64,000 nt of DNA. Source: Rhizobium sp. CSW-27. Its GTDB lineage: Bacteria; Pseudomonadota; Alphaproteobacteria; Rhizobiales; Rhizobiaceae. Positions 54,094 to 63,801 of the stretch are shown here, in pieces. The notes below the pieces were generated by a model. The model did no database searches, was not told the origin of the DNA, and saw only the letters and a list, made by a program, of their open reading frames with translations. Within the stretch, counting starts at the first letter, position 1. Every line of letters starts with the position of its first letter. The stretch lies in contig NZ_JAHHZO010000003.1 in NCBI RefSeq assembly GCF_018760785.1, positions 372,001 through 436,000 on the forward strand. The letters run 5' to 3'. The translations under genes and the position numbers were made by a program.

Positions 54094-55826
54094 AAAGCGC
54101 CCTTGATCCCGTCACGCTTGCCATTCTGAACGGCCGGCTGGAACAGATCGCCGACGAGATGGACGCCACGCTCTACCGCTCGGCCTTCAACCCGATCATT
54201 GCCGAAGCGCGCGATGCCTGCCACGGCCTTTATCATGCCGAAACCGGCGCAACGCTGGTCCAGGGCACCCGCGGCCTGCCGATCTTCGTCGGCGCCATGG
54301 CCTTTGCCGTCAAGGCCGTCATCGACAAGGTGGCAATCGACGGCGACCTCAATCCCGGCGACACCTATCTCTTCAACGATCCTTACGCCGGCGGCACGCA
54401 TCTCAACGATTTCCGCCTGGTGCGCCCGGTCTTCCGCGGTGGCACGCTCTATTGCTGGATCGCCTCCGTCGGCCATTGGCTGGACATCGGTGGCAATGTG
54501 CCGGGCGGCTTCAATGCAAAGGCCACCGAAAGCTTTCAGGAAGGCGTTCGCATTCCACCGGTCAAGCTGGTCTCGAAAGGCGTGATGAACCGCGACCTGC
54601 TCGATATTCTGGCCGCCAATTCCCGCGTCCCGACCTCCAATTACGGCGATCTGAACGGACAGCTGAATGCACTTGATCTCGGCGAGCGGCGGCTTTCGGA
54701 ACTGCTCGACGCTTATGGAGACACAACGGTCGCCCAGGCTTTCGACGTCTTCTCAGACCGGGCCGATGCCATGATGCGCGACGCCATCCGCGCGCTGCCG
54801 GACGGCACCTACAGCTTCGAGGACTACCTCGACAATGACGGGATTACCCCGGAGCGTCTGACCATCGCACTCGACCTCACCATCAAGGGCGACGAGATGG
54901 TGCTCGATTTCTCGCGGTCGTCGGCACCGTGCGCCGGGCCGCTGAACATTGCCTATTCGACGGCTGCTGCCTGCTGCTACGTGGCACTGAAGCATGTCTT
55001 TACCGCGGTGCCGGCCAATGCGGGCTGCCTGCGCCCGATCACCTTCGTGATCCCGGAGACCACGCTGCTTGGCGTGAAGCCGCCGAAGCCGGTCGGCGGT
55101 TACACCGAAACCATCCTGCGCGTCATCGGCGTCGTCTTCGGCGCTCTGGCCAAGGCCGATCCGGCGCGGGCGACGGCTGCCCCCTTCGGCACGATCAACG
55201 CCCTGTCGATTGCCGGCTATCGCGGCGACGGCTCTCGTTACGTGATGTTCTCTTTCTTCGGCGGCGGGCTCGGCGGCAATCCGGAAAGCGACGGATTGAA
55301 CCATGCCAACAACCCGATCTCGATGGCAACAATCCCGCCGGCCGAAATCCTGGAGGCATCATACCCCGTCGTCTTTACCCAATGGGCGCTGCGTCCCGAT
55401 TCTGCCGGCGCCGGCTACCATCGCGGCGGCGTCGGCTCCGTCTACGAGTTGGAGACGCTGACCGATGCCGATGTGTTCCTGCTTGGGGAACGCGGCATCT
55501 ATGCGCCGCCCGGTGTAGCCGGCGGCATGGAAGGCGGCCTCAACCGCTTCATCTGGGACAGCGACGAGGGCGAACGCTCGCCGCCGCTCGCCTCCAAGGT
55601 CACCGATGTGAGGGTGCGGGCCGGACAGAAGATCCGCATCGAATCGCCCGGCGGCGGCGGTTACGGCAATCCGCGGACAAGGCCGCCGGAAAAGGTGGCT
55701 CGCGACGTGCGCCTTGGATTCGTCAGCCGGGAAACCGCCCGCACTCTCTACGGCGTCGAGATCGACAGGGACGGACAGATCGACATGAAGGCGACCGACA
55801 TTCTGCGTGAAGGAAAAGCGGCATGA
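54090..55826 (+). CDS. hyuB: Hydantoinase/5-oxoprolinase B-type subunit
   Basis: Large HyuB subunit, 578 residues, that with HyuA hydrolyses cyclic amides (hydantoins, 5-oxoproline and related lactams or imides) using ATP. Family marks are LDPVTLAILNGRLEQIADEMDATLYRSAFNPIIAEARDACHGLYH at the start, FNDPYAGGTHLNDFRLVRPVF, and FFGGGLGGNP and GGGGYGNPRTR toward the end. Relatives also include acetone and acetophenone carboxylase subunits; no third carboxylase subunit is seen here, so ring opening is preferred. It overlaps both neighbours by 4 bp. Confidence 0.92.
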   Translation: MKSALDPVTLAILNGRLEQIADEMDATLYRSAFNPIIAEARDACHGLYHAETGATLVQGTRGLPIFVGAMAFAVKAVIDKVAIDGDLNPGDTYLFNDPYAGGTHLNDFRLVRPVFRGGTLYCWIASVGHWLDIGGNVPGGFNAKATESFQEGVRIPPVKLVSKGVMNRDLLDILAANSRVPTSNYGDLNGQLNALDLGERRLSELLDAYGDTTVAQAFDVFSDRADAMMRDAIRALPDGTYSFEDYLDNDGITPERLTIALDLTIKGDEMVLDFSRSSAPCAGPLNIAYSTAAACCYVALKHVFTAVPANAGCLRPITFVIPETTLLGVKPPKPVGGYTETILRVIGVVFGALAKADPARATAAPFGTINALSIAGYRGDGSRYVMFSFFGGGLGGNPESDGLNHANNPISMATIPPAEILEASYPVVFTQWALRPDSAGAGYHRGGVGSVYELETLTDADVFLLGERGIYAPPGVAGGMEGGLNRFIWDSDEGERSPPLASKVTDVRVRAGQKIRIESPGGGGYGNPRTRPPEKVARDVRLGFVSRETARTLYGVEIDRDGQIDMKATDILREGKAA

Positions 55827-57895
55827 ACAGCCATATCAAGAGCCTCAAGGGGGCGGTCGTCGGCGTCGACGTCGGCGGCACCTTCACCGATCTCTTTTAT
55901 TTCGAGGAGGCAACCGGCAGGTTCCGGACGGCCAAGGTCTCCTCCAATCGCGGCGACGAGGCAGTCGGCTTCATCGACGGTCTGAAATCATTCGGTGCCA
56001 TAGCTGATCTCGGCTCCATCGTGCACGGCACGACGGTCGGTACCAACGCGCTTCTGGAGCGCAAGGGTGCCCGCACCGCACTGATCACGACCAAGGGTTT
56101 TCGCGACGTTCTGGAAATGCGCCGCCGCGACCGGTTGAACACCTGGGGCCTGTGGGGCGATTTCACCCCTGTGATCGAACGTGACATGCGCTTCGAGGTG
56201 AACGAGCGTGTGCTGGCGGATGGAACGGTGCGGCAGCCTCTTGATCCCGACGAGGTTCGTGCCGCTGCGTTGAAGGCACTCGCTGCGGGTGCAGAGGCGC
56301 TCGCCATCTGCTTCATCAATGCCTATGCCAACCCGGTCAACGAACTGGCTGCGCTGGATGCGGCTCGCTCGGTCTGGCCGAACGACAATCTTGCCGCCTC
56401 CGCCCAGATTCTGCCGGAAATCCGCGAGTTCGAGCGCACCTCCACCACGGCGCTGAATGCCTATCTGCAGCCTGTCGTCGGCGGTTATCTCGGCAAGCTG
56501 CAGGCCGCCCTGAAGGAAGAAACCTTTGCCGGACCCTTCCACATCGTCCAGTCGAATGGCGGAGTGATGTCGACGGAGACCGCAAGCCGGCTTCCGGTGC
56601 GCACCGCACTGTCCGGCCCGGCCGCCGGCGTGATTGCAGCAGCGGCAATCTCCAGAGCGGCAGGTTTTCCCAACATCATCACCGGCGATCTCGGCGGAAC
56701 CTCCTTTGACGTGTCGCTGGTCGTTGACGGCCAGACCTCGCTCGCCGCCCAGACGACGATCGATTTCGGCCTCGTCGTGCGAACGCCGATGATCGAGATC
56801 ACCACGATCGGTGCCGGTGGTGGCTCCATCGCCCATGTGGATGCCGGCCGCCTGCTGCAGGTCGGGCCGGAAAGCGCCGGCTCACGCCCCGGCCCGGTCG
56901 CCTACGGACAGGGCAATACCCGCCCCACGCTAACAGACGCCAATATCGTTCTCGGCCGCATCAATGCCGAACGTCCGATCGGAGGCAAGCTTCAGCGACT
57001 GGACGTGGAAGCGGCCAAGGCCGCCATCGCCGAGCATGTGGCCGCACCTTGCGGCCTTGGTGTCATGGAAGCGGCGGAAGCGATCGTTCGCGTGGCGGAC
57101 GGGCGCATGGCGGGTGCCATCCGCCTGGTGTCCATTGAGCGCGGGCACGACCCGGCAAAATTCGTCGCGGTCCCCTTCGGTGGCGGCGGTGCGCTTCATG
57201 CCGGTGCGCTCATCAAGGATGTCGGCCTGCAGGCCGCACTCGTGCCGCGTTATCCGGGAGTCACCTCGGCACTCGGCTGCGTGATCGCCGATATCCGCCA
57301 TGACCAGGTGCAGACGGTGAACCTCACCGTCGATGCGCTGGACGAAGCCGTGCTCGACGCCCGTATGGTGGCAGAAGCCGAGGCCGCGGGCCAAGTGGTG
57401 GAAGAGGCCGGACTGCAGATGCAGCAGGTCGATATCCTGTTCGAACTCGACATGCATTATGTCGGCCAGACGCATACGGTTTCCGTGCCGCTGCCGGTGA
57501 CCGTTGCCAAGGGATCGACAGGCGTAACCCGCCAGATCGTGCAGGACGCTTTCGACACAGCCTATCGCGCCTCGTTCAGCCGCCTGCTGCCTGGGCTGCA
57601 GGCAAAGATCGTCAACCTGCGGACGGCAGCGATCGGGCGACGCCCGCATTTCAGCCTGAAAGCGCTTGCGCCCGATGCCGGATGCTCCCTTGAAAAGGCC
57701 GCCCGCGGCCATCGTCCCGTCTGGTTCGATGGTGCGTGGCATGACACCGCGATCTATGCGCGGCTGGAATTGCCGGTCGGTGCGCAGATCCATGGCCCGG
57801 CCATTCTCGAACAGCCGGATGCCACCGTGCTGGTTGATCCGGACCTGACCGCACGGGTTGATGAACTTGGCAACGTGATCATCGAGAGGCTCTGA
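55823..57895 (+). CDS. hyuA: Hydantoinase/5-oxoprolinase A-type subunit
   Basis: HyuA subunit of 690 residues with the actin-like ATP-binding fold: VVGVDVGGTFTDLFYFEE near residue 12, HGTTVGTNALLERKG near 68, ITGDLGGTSFDVSLV near 290 and the glycine-rich IGAGGGSIAHVD. It phosphorylates or activates the cyclic amide for attack by the HyuB active site. It is followed by the isochorismatase-like gene with a 1-bp overlap, an arrangement that usually means the ring-opened product is processed further. Confidence 0.93.
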   Translation: MNSHIKSLKGAVVGVDVGGTFTDLFYFEEATGRFRTAKVSSNRGDEAVGFIDGLKSFGAIADLGSIVHGTTVGTNALLERKGARTALITTKGFRDVLEMRRRDRLNTWGLWGDFTPVIERDMRFEVNERVLADGTVRQPLDPDEVRAAALKALAAGAEALAICFINAYANPVNELAALDAARSVWPNDNLAASAQILPEIREFERTSTTALNAYLQPVVGGYLGKLQAALKEETFAGPFHIVQSNGGVMSTETASRLPVRTALSGPAAGVIAAAAISRAAGFPNIITGDLGGTSFDVSLVVDGQTSLAAQTTIDFGLVVRTPMIEITTIGAGGGSIAHVDAGRLLQVGPESAGSRPGPVAYGQGNTRPTLTDANIVLGRINAERPIGGKLQRLDVEAAKAAIAEHVAAPCGLGVMEAAEAIVRVADGRMAGAIRLVSIERGHDPAKFVAVPFGGGGALHAGALIKDVGLQAALVPRYPGVTSALGCVIADIRHDQVQTVNLTVDALDEAVLDARMVAEAEAAGQVVEEAGLQMQQVDILFELDMHYVGQTHTVSVPLPVTVAKGSTGVTRQIVQDAFDTAYRASFSRLLPGLQAKIVNLRTAAIGRRPHFSLKALAPDAGCSLEKAARGHRPVWFDGAWHDTAIYARLELPVGAQIHGPAILEQPDATVLVDPDLTARVDELGNVIIERL

Positions 57896-58494
57896 TGCAT
57901 GACACCGTAAGCCCGGCGCAGACCGGCCTCCTGATCGTCGATCTGCAGAACGATTTCCTCCACCCGGACGGTGCTTACGGGCGGGCCGGGCAAACTGCTG
58001 CAGGGATTGCCGCGTTGCCCGAAAAACTGGCCCCGCTTGCCGAGCGCATCAGGGAGGCCGGCGGCTGGATCATCTCCACCCAGTTCACGCTGGTACCGCT
58101 GAAAGGAGGCGAACCGCTGATCTCGCCGCACCTGAAGACGCTGCGCCCCTTCCTGGCGAAGGGCGATTTCCTGCCCGGATCCTGGGGTCACAGCCTCGTT
58201 GACCGGTTGGCGCCGGCCGACATCAGCATCGAGAAGGTTGCCTATTCCGCCTTCTATATGACCCGTCTGGAGTGGGTGCTGCGCAAATGCGACATTCGCA
58301 AGCTCATCGTCTGCGGCATCGTCACCAATGGTGGCGTCGCCTCCACGGTGCGCGATGCGCATGTGCGCGATTTCGACGTGACCGTGCTGTCCGATGGCTG
58401 TGCCGCCTTTTCGCCCGAGGTACACGAGACCGCAATTGCCGCGCTGAAGCCGGTCTGCCGTGTGGCGACGATTGCCGAAACAATGGTGGCCTGA
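57895..58494 (+). CDS. Isochorismatase-like hydrolase lacking the catalytic cysteine
   Basis: Cytoplasmic hydrolase-fold protein of 199 residues. Asp16 (IVDLQNDF) and Lys114 (IEKVAYSAF) of the family triad are present. At the nucleophile position, normally T-x-x-C-V, the sequence is TNGGV with Gly147, so the thiol used by N-carbamoylsarcosine, maleamate and nicotinamide amidohydrolases is missing; Cys140 is not at the right place. True isochorismatases (EntB, PhzD) also have glycine there and cleave vinyl ethers without a nucleophile. It is the last gene of the operon. An amidase role is therefore doubtful despite the HyuAB context. Confidence 0.86.
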   Translation: MHDTVSPAQTGLLIVDLQNDFLHPDGAYGRAGQTAAGIAALPEKLAPLAERIREAGGWIISTQFTLVPLKGGEPLISPHLKTLRPFLAKGDFLPGSWGHSLVDRLAPADISIEKVAYSAFYMTRLEWVLRKCDIRKLIVCGIVTNGGVASTVRDAHVRDFDVTVLSDGCAAFSPEVHETAIAALKPVCRVATIAETMVA

Positions 58495-58953
58495 CACTCG
58501 GCATGGGCTCTTTCTTGGCTCCGGAACCCATCAATGGTTTCGGAAGAAGGGCAATTGGCGCCGTTCCGATGATTGCAGTTCAGTCCCTTCGCTGCGAATG
58601 GACAGCAGATTTCATCGCGTGACGCCTACACACATCAATAGATGTATTTTTGGAAAAATGCCCCCCTTGGGTGCAGCGACAGATCCCGGGCAATAGACTA
58701 CATTGCCGGTGAACCGCCGGACAAGCTGGCCTTCGGAGGGTGGCAGACGGCAGGCGATTTGAGGGGGAAAGGCGCCCTGCGATACGGCGAGCCGTCCGGC
58801 AGGGAGCCTCACGAGGGGAGGCAAGCCTCCCGTTCAAGTCCGCCCAGAAGCGCATCCCGAGCGCAAAGGAGACCTTGATGCCGTCGCATTTTTCGTTGCG
58901 CGGCATCGAAAGGGCTGGGTCGGACTGGCGATCCTCGCCAGTCATCGGTCCTT
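58495..58953. other. Long spacer between convergent operons with hairpins
   Basis: About 460 bp with no supported gene. The first part is AT-richer and includes the weak terminator at 58632-58651. From about 58690 to 58860 it is GC-rich, with repeated short inverted repeats, including GGGAGGC-AA-GCCTCCC at 58816-58831. This could be a structured RNA or repeat-like element; I match it to no RNA family. Confidence 0.35.
58632..58651 (+). terminator. Weak intrinsic terminator after the HyuAB operon
   Basis: ACATC-AATA-GATGT forms a 5-bp stem followed by A and five T residues. It lies 138 bp after the last gene. The stem is short, so efficiency would be low. Confidence 0.35.
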
Positions 58954-60084
58954 CTAGCGTTGGGCGAAGCGTTCCGGCCGGAAGGTTGCCAGCATGGGAT
59001 GCTCGCTGCCCGTTGCGATTTCGTAGGCAAGCAACTCCCCGACGATCAGGCCAAGCGTGGCGCCGCTGTGGCTGAAGGCGACATAGTAGCCTGGGATGGC
59101 CTTGAGAGCGCCGATCACCGGTTCCCCATCGCCGGGGATCGGTTTGCCGCCAACGCCGATGGAGGCAATCTCGAGCTTCGGATTGCCGTCCATCACCCGG
59201 CTTGCCTCGGCCATCAGTGCCTCCACCACCGCATCGTTAACTGCATAGCTGCCATCGGGGCGCTGCGTCACGCCCTCGTCGGCGGCCCAGTCGGCATCCA
59301 GCGAGAAGGTTCCCCCCGGCGCCGGGCGAACCGCGACGCGCGGCGTGTTGAGAACCGCGCGCAGCGGATGATCGAGTGGCTTCGTCTGCACCAGAAGCGC
59401 AATCGGCGTTCCATCGCCAATGGTCTCGCCGCTCTCCGCCACCATCTTCGGCACCGCCGGCCCCGTGGCGACCACCACGGCTTCGGCCTCGAAACGATTG
59501 CCGCTTGCGGTCAGCGCACCGGTGGCCCGGCCATTCTCGAGGATGACCCGTGCCGCCCCCTGATCGGTCACCAGCACGCCACCCAGCGCGGAAAACTCCT
59601 GCAGAAGCAGACCGATCAGCACCGGCAGGTCAACCCAGCCCTCGCCGGGATTGAAGATTGCGCCCTGCGGGGTAATCGCGCGCGCGTCAACGCCTGGCGT
59701 GACGCCCACGACGGCCCCCGCGGCCAGATGTTGTGCATCATAAGCGAGCGAAACCTCGTGGCGATAGGCAGCGACGATCTCGTTGCCCGCATCATCCGCA
59801 TCCCAGGTGAGGCCCCCGTCGAAGCGCAGCCAGTCGGTATCGGGATATTGCGCAAACAGCGTGCGGTAGCGGTCGATGCCGGCCATGCGCAGGCGGTGAT
59901 AGGGCTCGGAACGCATGCGTGCCGAGTTCAGCCAGGAAAGCGAGCGGCCAGATGCGCCATTGGCCGGTGCGCCATCGTTGAGAATGGTCACCCGGATGCC
60001 GCGCCTGGCAAGCTGAACGCCGGTCGAAACGCCGAAGATGCCGGCGCCGATGATCACGGCCGAGGAGATGGTCTTGTCTGTCAT
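58954..60084 (-). CDS. FAD-dependent oxidoreductase, DAO family (D-amino acid/sarcosine oxidase-like)
   Basis: Flavoenzyme of 376 residues that would oxidise a C-N bond of an amino acid or amine. The FAD fold is at the N-terminus (VIIGAGIFGVSTGVQLARRGIRVTILND), and the family end region YYVAFSHSGATLGLIVGELLAYEIATG is near the C-terminus. The ATG at 60084 is used; an in-frame ATG at 60117 is possible. It is the last gene of the minus-strand operon, 57 bp after the Gfo/Idh gene. Its pairing with an amino-acid-type ABC importer suggests catabolism of an imported amino acid or opine-like compound. Confidence 0.88.
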   Translation of the reverse strand: MTDKTISSAVIIGAGIFGVSTGVQLARRGIRVTILNDGAPANGASGRSLSWLNSARMRSEPYHRLRMAGIDRYRTLFAQYPDTDWLRFDGGLTWDADDAGNEIVAAYRHEVSLAYDAQHLAAGAVVGVTPGVDARAITPQGAIFNPGEGWVDLPVLIGLLLQEFSALGGVLVTDQGAARVILENGRATGALTASGNRFEAEAVVVATGPAVPKMVAESGETIGDGTPIALLVQTKPLDHPLRAVLNTPRVAVRPAPGGTFSLDADWAADEGVTQRPDGSYAVNDAVVEALMAEASRVMDGNPKLEIASIGVGGKPIPGDGEPVIGALKAIPGYYVAFSHSGATLGLIVGELLAYEIATGSEHPMLATFRPERFAQR

Positions 60085-60141
60085 GGTCTGTCTTTCAGTC
60101 GGTTTGTCATGTTTCATCAGGTGTGGCAGCTGTTGGGCGGG

Positions 60142-61149
<1,008 letters not shown>

Positions 61150-61168
61150 CGTCGTTCTCCTGTCTGCT

Positions 61169-62677
61169 TCAAAGCACTTCCGCGAGAAAGCGCTGAAGCC
61201 TCGGGCTCTGCGGGTTATCGAAGATTGCTTCGGGCGAACCGGCCTCCACCACGCGGCCCTCGTCCATGAACACCACCTGATCGGCGACACGGCGGGCAAA
61301 GCCCATCTCATGTGTGACGACGACCATGGTCATGCCGCGCCGGCCGAGATCGGCCATCAGGTTCAGCACGCCCTTGACCAGTTCCGGATCGAGCGCGCTG
61401 GTCACCTCGTCGAAGAGAATGACCTCCGGCTCCATGGCGAGCGCCCGGGCAATGGCCACGCGCTGCTGCTGGCCGCCCGAAAGCCCGCCCGGACGGTGAT
61501 GTTGCCGGCTGGCCAGACCGACATCGGCGAGGCGTGCCCTGGCAATGCGCTCGGCTTCCGCCTTCGGCAGCCCCTTGATCTTCGTCAGCGACAGCATGAC
61601 GTTTTCGAGTGCGGTATGGTCCGGGAAGAGATTGAAGTGCTGGAACACCATGCCGACCCGCCGGCGTAGCCTCTCCGGCTTCATGGCCAGAATGCTTTCG
61701 CCATCAATGAGGATCTCGCCGCTCTTCGGTTCCACGAGGCGGTTGAGCCCGCGCAGCAGCGTCGACTTGCCGGAGCCGGACGGACCGATGATACAGGTGA
61801 CGCTGCCCGGCCTGACGGAAAGATCGACGCCCTTCAGCACCTCGAGATCGCCATAGGCCATGCCGAGATTGCGCACCTCCAGGCTGCCACCCTTGAAGTC
61901 GATGCCGGAAGCGTTCGCCGCACCCTCCAGTTCGCCGACCTCCTCCAGCCCGCTGGTCACCATCGCCGGACGTTGCTTGCCGAGCCGCAGGCGGGTGTCG
62001 ATGGCATTGACCACATGGGTGAGCGGCACGGTGACGACGAGATAGAAGATGCCGGCCAGCAGCAGCGGCGAAAGATTGCCTGTTACCACCGCCTGATCCT
62101 GTCCGACGCGAAAGATCTCGCGCTCGGAGGCCAGCAGGCCGAGAAAGTAGACGAGACTCGAATCCTTCACATTGCCGATGAACTGGTTGACGAGGGCCGG
62201 CAGAACCCGACGCACGCCCTGCGGCACCACGATCAGCCGCATGCCCTGCCCATAGCTCATCGAGAGCGCCCGGCAGGCCTCCATCTGGCCGCGATCGACA
62301 CTCTGGATGCCGGACCGGAAGATCTCGCCGATATAGGCGCCGGCAATCAGGCTGAGCGCGAGGATGCCCAGCGGATAGGGAGACGGCCCGAACAGTTCGC
62401 GCCCGATGCGCGCAAAACCCTGGCCGATCAGCAGGATGGTGACGATGGCCGGAAGGCCGCGAAAGATGTCGGTATAGAGCCGCGCCGGAATGCGCAGCCA
62501 GGGCGAGCGCGAAATACCCATGATCGCCAGCACCATGCCGATGATGACGCCCAGCACCGTGGAGGCCGATGCGAGGATCAGCGTGTTCTTCAGGCCGACC
62601 GTGATCATGGTCGGCAGCACTTCGGCCATCGCATTCCAGTCCAGGAAGCTGCGACGCAGATTTTCAAGCCAGTTCAT
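61169..62677 (-). CDS. Fused permease-ATPase of an amino-acid-type (HisMQ/GlnPQ) ABC importer
   Basis: One 502-residue protein combines both functions. Residues 1-235 are a HisM-type permease (TVGLKNTLILASASTVLGVIIGMVLAIMGIS, and the contact loop ACRALSMSYGQGMRLIVVPQGVRRVLPALVNQ). A linker of about 25 residues leads to an ATPase with Walker A GPSGSGKST, VFQHFNLFPDHTALENV, signature LSGGQQQRVAIA and ILFDEVTSALDPE. As a homodimer it would form the full membrane complex, so no other permease or ATPase gene is needed and none is present. Confidence 0.95.
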   Translation of the reverse strand: MNWLENLRRSFLDWNAMAEVLPTMITVGLKNTLILASASTVLGVIIGMVLAIMGISRSPWLRIPARLYTDIFRGLPAIVTILLIGQGFARIGRELFGPSPYPLGILALSLIAGAYIGEIFRSGIQSVDRGQMEACRALSMSYGQGMRLIVVPQGVRRVLPALVNQFIGNVKDSSLVYFLGLLASEREIFRVGQDQAVVTGNLSPLLLAGIFYLVVTVPLTHVVNAIDTRLRLGKQRPAMVTSGLEEVGELEGAANASGIDFKGGSLEVRNLGMAYGDLEVLKGVDLSVRPGSVTCIIGPSGSGKSTLLRGLNRLVEPKSGEILIDGESILAMKPERLRRRVGMVFQHFNLFPDHTALENVMLSLTKIKGLPKAEAERIARARLADVGLASRQHHRPGGLSGGQQQRVAIARALAMEPEVILFDEVTSALDPELVKGVLNLMADLGRRGMTMVVVTHEMGFARRVADQVVFMDEGRVVEAGSPEAIFDNPQSPRLQRFLAEVL

Positions 62678-62737
62678 CAGAAGGTCCCTTGAGAGAAGGA
62701 CCGGCCCGACGGCAGGCGCCGGACCGGCAAGGCGGCA

Positions 62738-63574
62738 TCACGGCTTGGGAAGATAGGCCGCCGGCATCGGCGTGCCGGGGAACCACTTTTCGTGCAGCTT
62801 CTTCCAGGTGCCGTCCTGCATGGCTTCGTGCAGACCCTTGTTCAGCGCCTCGCGCAGCGCATCATTGCCCTTGCGCACAACGAAGCCGGCCGGCGCATCG
62901 AAGCTCGGGATATTGATCGCCACCTTCAGGGCGGGATAGCGGCCGGCATAATCCTTGGCTGCCTCGTAATCGAGGAAGTGGGCATCCACCGTACCGTTAT
63001 TGAGGGCGGAAATGGCGGAATTGTTGTCCGGGAACTTGACCAGATCGGCGCCGGTGAAATTCTTCTCCGCGTAGATTTCCTGCAGCGTGCCCTGCACGAC
63101 CCCAAGACGCTTGCCCTTGAGGGCGGCTGCGTCACTGATGCCCGTCTCCGGCGTCAGAACGGTGAGGAAGCCAGCAAGGTAGCCGTCCGAGAAATCGACG
63201 GTCTGCTTGCGCTTGTCGGTCGTGCCGATTGCGGCGGCCGCCACGTCAAAGCGGCCATTGGCGACCGACGGCATGAGTGCGGAGAATTCCTGGCCGGTGA
63301 AGATCACCTGATCCTTCTTGAAGCCGAGACGCCCGGCGACATTCAGGAAAAGCTCGATGTCGAAGCCGGTGAAGGTGCCGTCGGCCGTGGTGAAGGCATA
63401 GGGCTTGGCATCCCCCATCGTGCCGACGCTGATGACGGCGGGATCGATGAGGCCGAGCGGGTTGTCCTTGGCATGGCTCGCCGGTGCGGTGCCTGCCAGC
63501 ATGCCGAGCGCCAGCATGACTGCCGCGACCTGCAGGCGGGCGAAGAGGGCGGTAAAAGCTTTTTTCATGCGCAT
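62738..63574 (-). CDS. Amino-acid-type periplasmic binding protein, family 3
   Basis: Binding protein of 278 residues, first gene of the operon. The signal peptide runs to APASHAKD (cleavage near 35), then the family 3 fold follows: [34 protein letters not shown], and [21 protein letters not shown]. The ATG at 63574 has AGAGGAG 9 nt upstream; an in-frame ATG at 63568 is the alternative. Ligands of this class are amino acids, opines or polar organic acids. It is divergent from a LacI gene through a spacer with several operators. Confidence 0.92.
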   Translation of the reverse strand: MRMKKAFTALFARLQVAAVMLALGMLAGTAPASHAKDNPLGLIDPAVISVGTMGDAKPYAFTTADGTFTGFDIELFLNVAGRLGFKKDQVIFTGQEFSALMPSVANGRFDVAAAAIGTTDKRKQTVDFSDGYLAGFLTVLTPETGISDAAALKGKRLGVVQGTLQEIYAEKNFTGADLVKFPDNNSAISALNNGTVDAHFLDYEAAKDYAGRYPALKVAINIPSFDAPAGFVVRKGNDALREALNKGLHEAMQDGTWKKLHEKWFPGTPMPAAYLPKP

Positions 63575-63697
63575 TGCGTTCGTCTCCTCTGGTGGTGTTC
63601 TTGAGCTGCATTCGAGGCACACCGGCACGAGTCCGACCGACGGCAGGAGCCGCAGATCGGGCCGAGGCAGTGAGCGTACCGGATCGTGTCTTTTATT

Positions 63698-63738
63698 ATT
63701 GAGACCGGTCTCTTTACGCATTGAGACCGGTCTCTTTA
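63698..63738. promoter_or_regulatory. Two tandem perfect LacI operators
   Basis: ATTGAGACCGGTCTCTTTA occurs twice, at 63698-63716 and 63720-63738. Each holds the perfect palindrome GAGACCGGTCTC (63701-63712 and 63723-63734) with the central CG usual for LacI-family repressors. Centres are 22 bp apart, two helix turns. A minus-strand TTGACA at 63749-63744 places the likely -10 of the transport operon inside the second operator. Control by the divergent LacI protein is very likely. Confidence 0.82.
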
Positions 63739-63742
63739 ACAT

Positions 63743-63780
63743 TTGTCAAGAGACAACTTGGCATTTGCCAATCATTGGCA
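63743..63780. promoter_or_regulatory. Two further palindromes near the LacI start
   Basis: TTGTC-AAGA-GACAA (63743-63756) and TGCCAAT-C-ATTGGCA (63766-63780) are perfect inverted repeats unlike the LacI operators. The second fills the 17-bp gap after a TTGGCA hexamer (63758-63763), which could be the -35 box of the LacI gene. A second regulator may act here. Confidence 0.48.
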
Positions 63781-63801
63781 TCTCTTGTAAGGCTACCGCT
63801 C

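Noticed and set aside
54090..57895. Acetone or acetophenone carboxylase
   Set aside because: No small third subunit is encoded nearby, so the hydantoinase/oxoprolinase type is more likely.
58681..58860. Riboswitch or group II intron fragment
   Set aside because: I could not match the conserved core of cobalamin, glycine, TPP or molybdenum-cofactor riboswitches, SRP RNA or intron domain V; left as an unexplained spacer.
53173..60084. Creatinine/N-methylhydantoin degradation (HyuAB, carbamoylsarcosine hydrolase, sarcosine oxidase)
   Set aside because: The hydrolase lacks the catalytic cysteine, the flavoprotein belongs to a separate convergent operon, and LeuCD and the lyase would be unexplained.
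63758..63780. Sigma-54 promoter suggested by TTGGCA near the LacI start
   Set aside because: The GG-N10-GC spacing is not met; a sigma-70-like -35 overlapped by a palindrome is a better reading.
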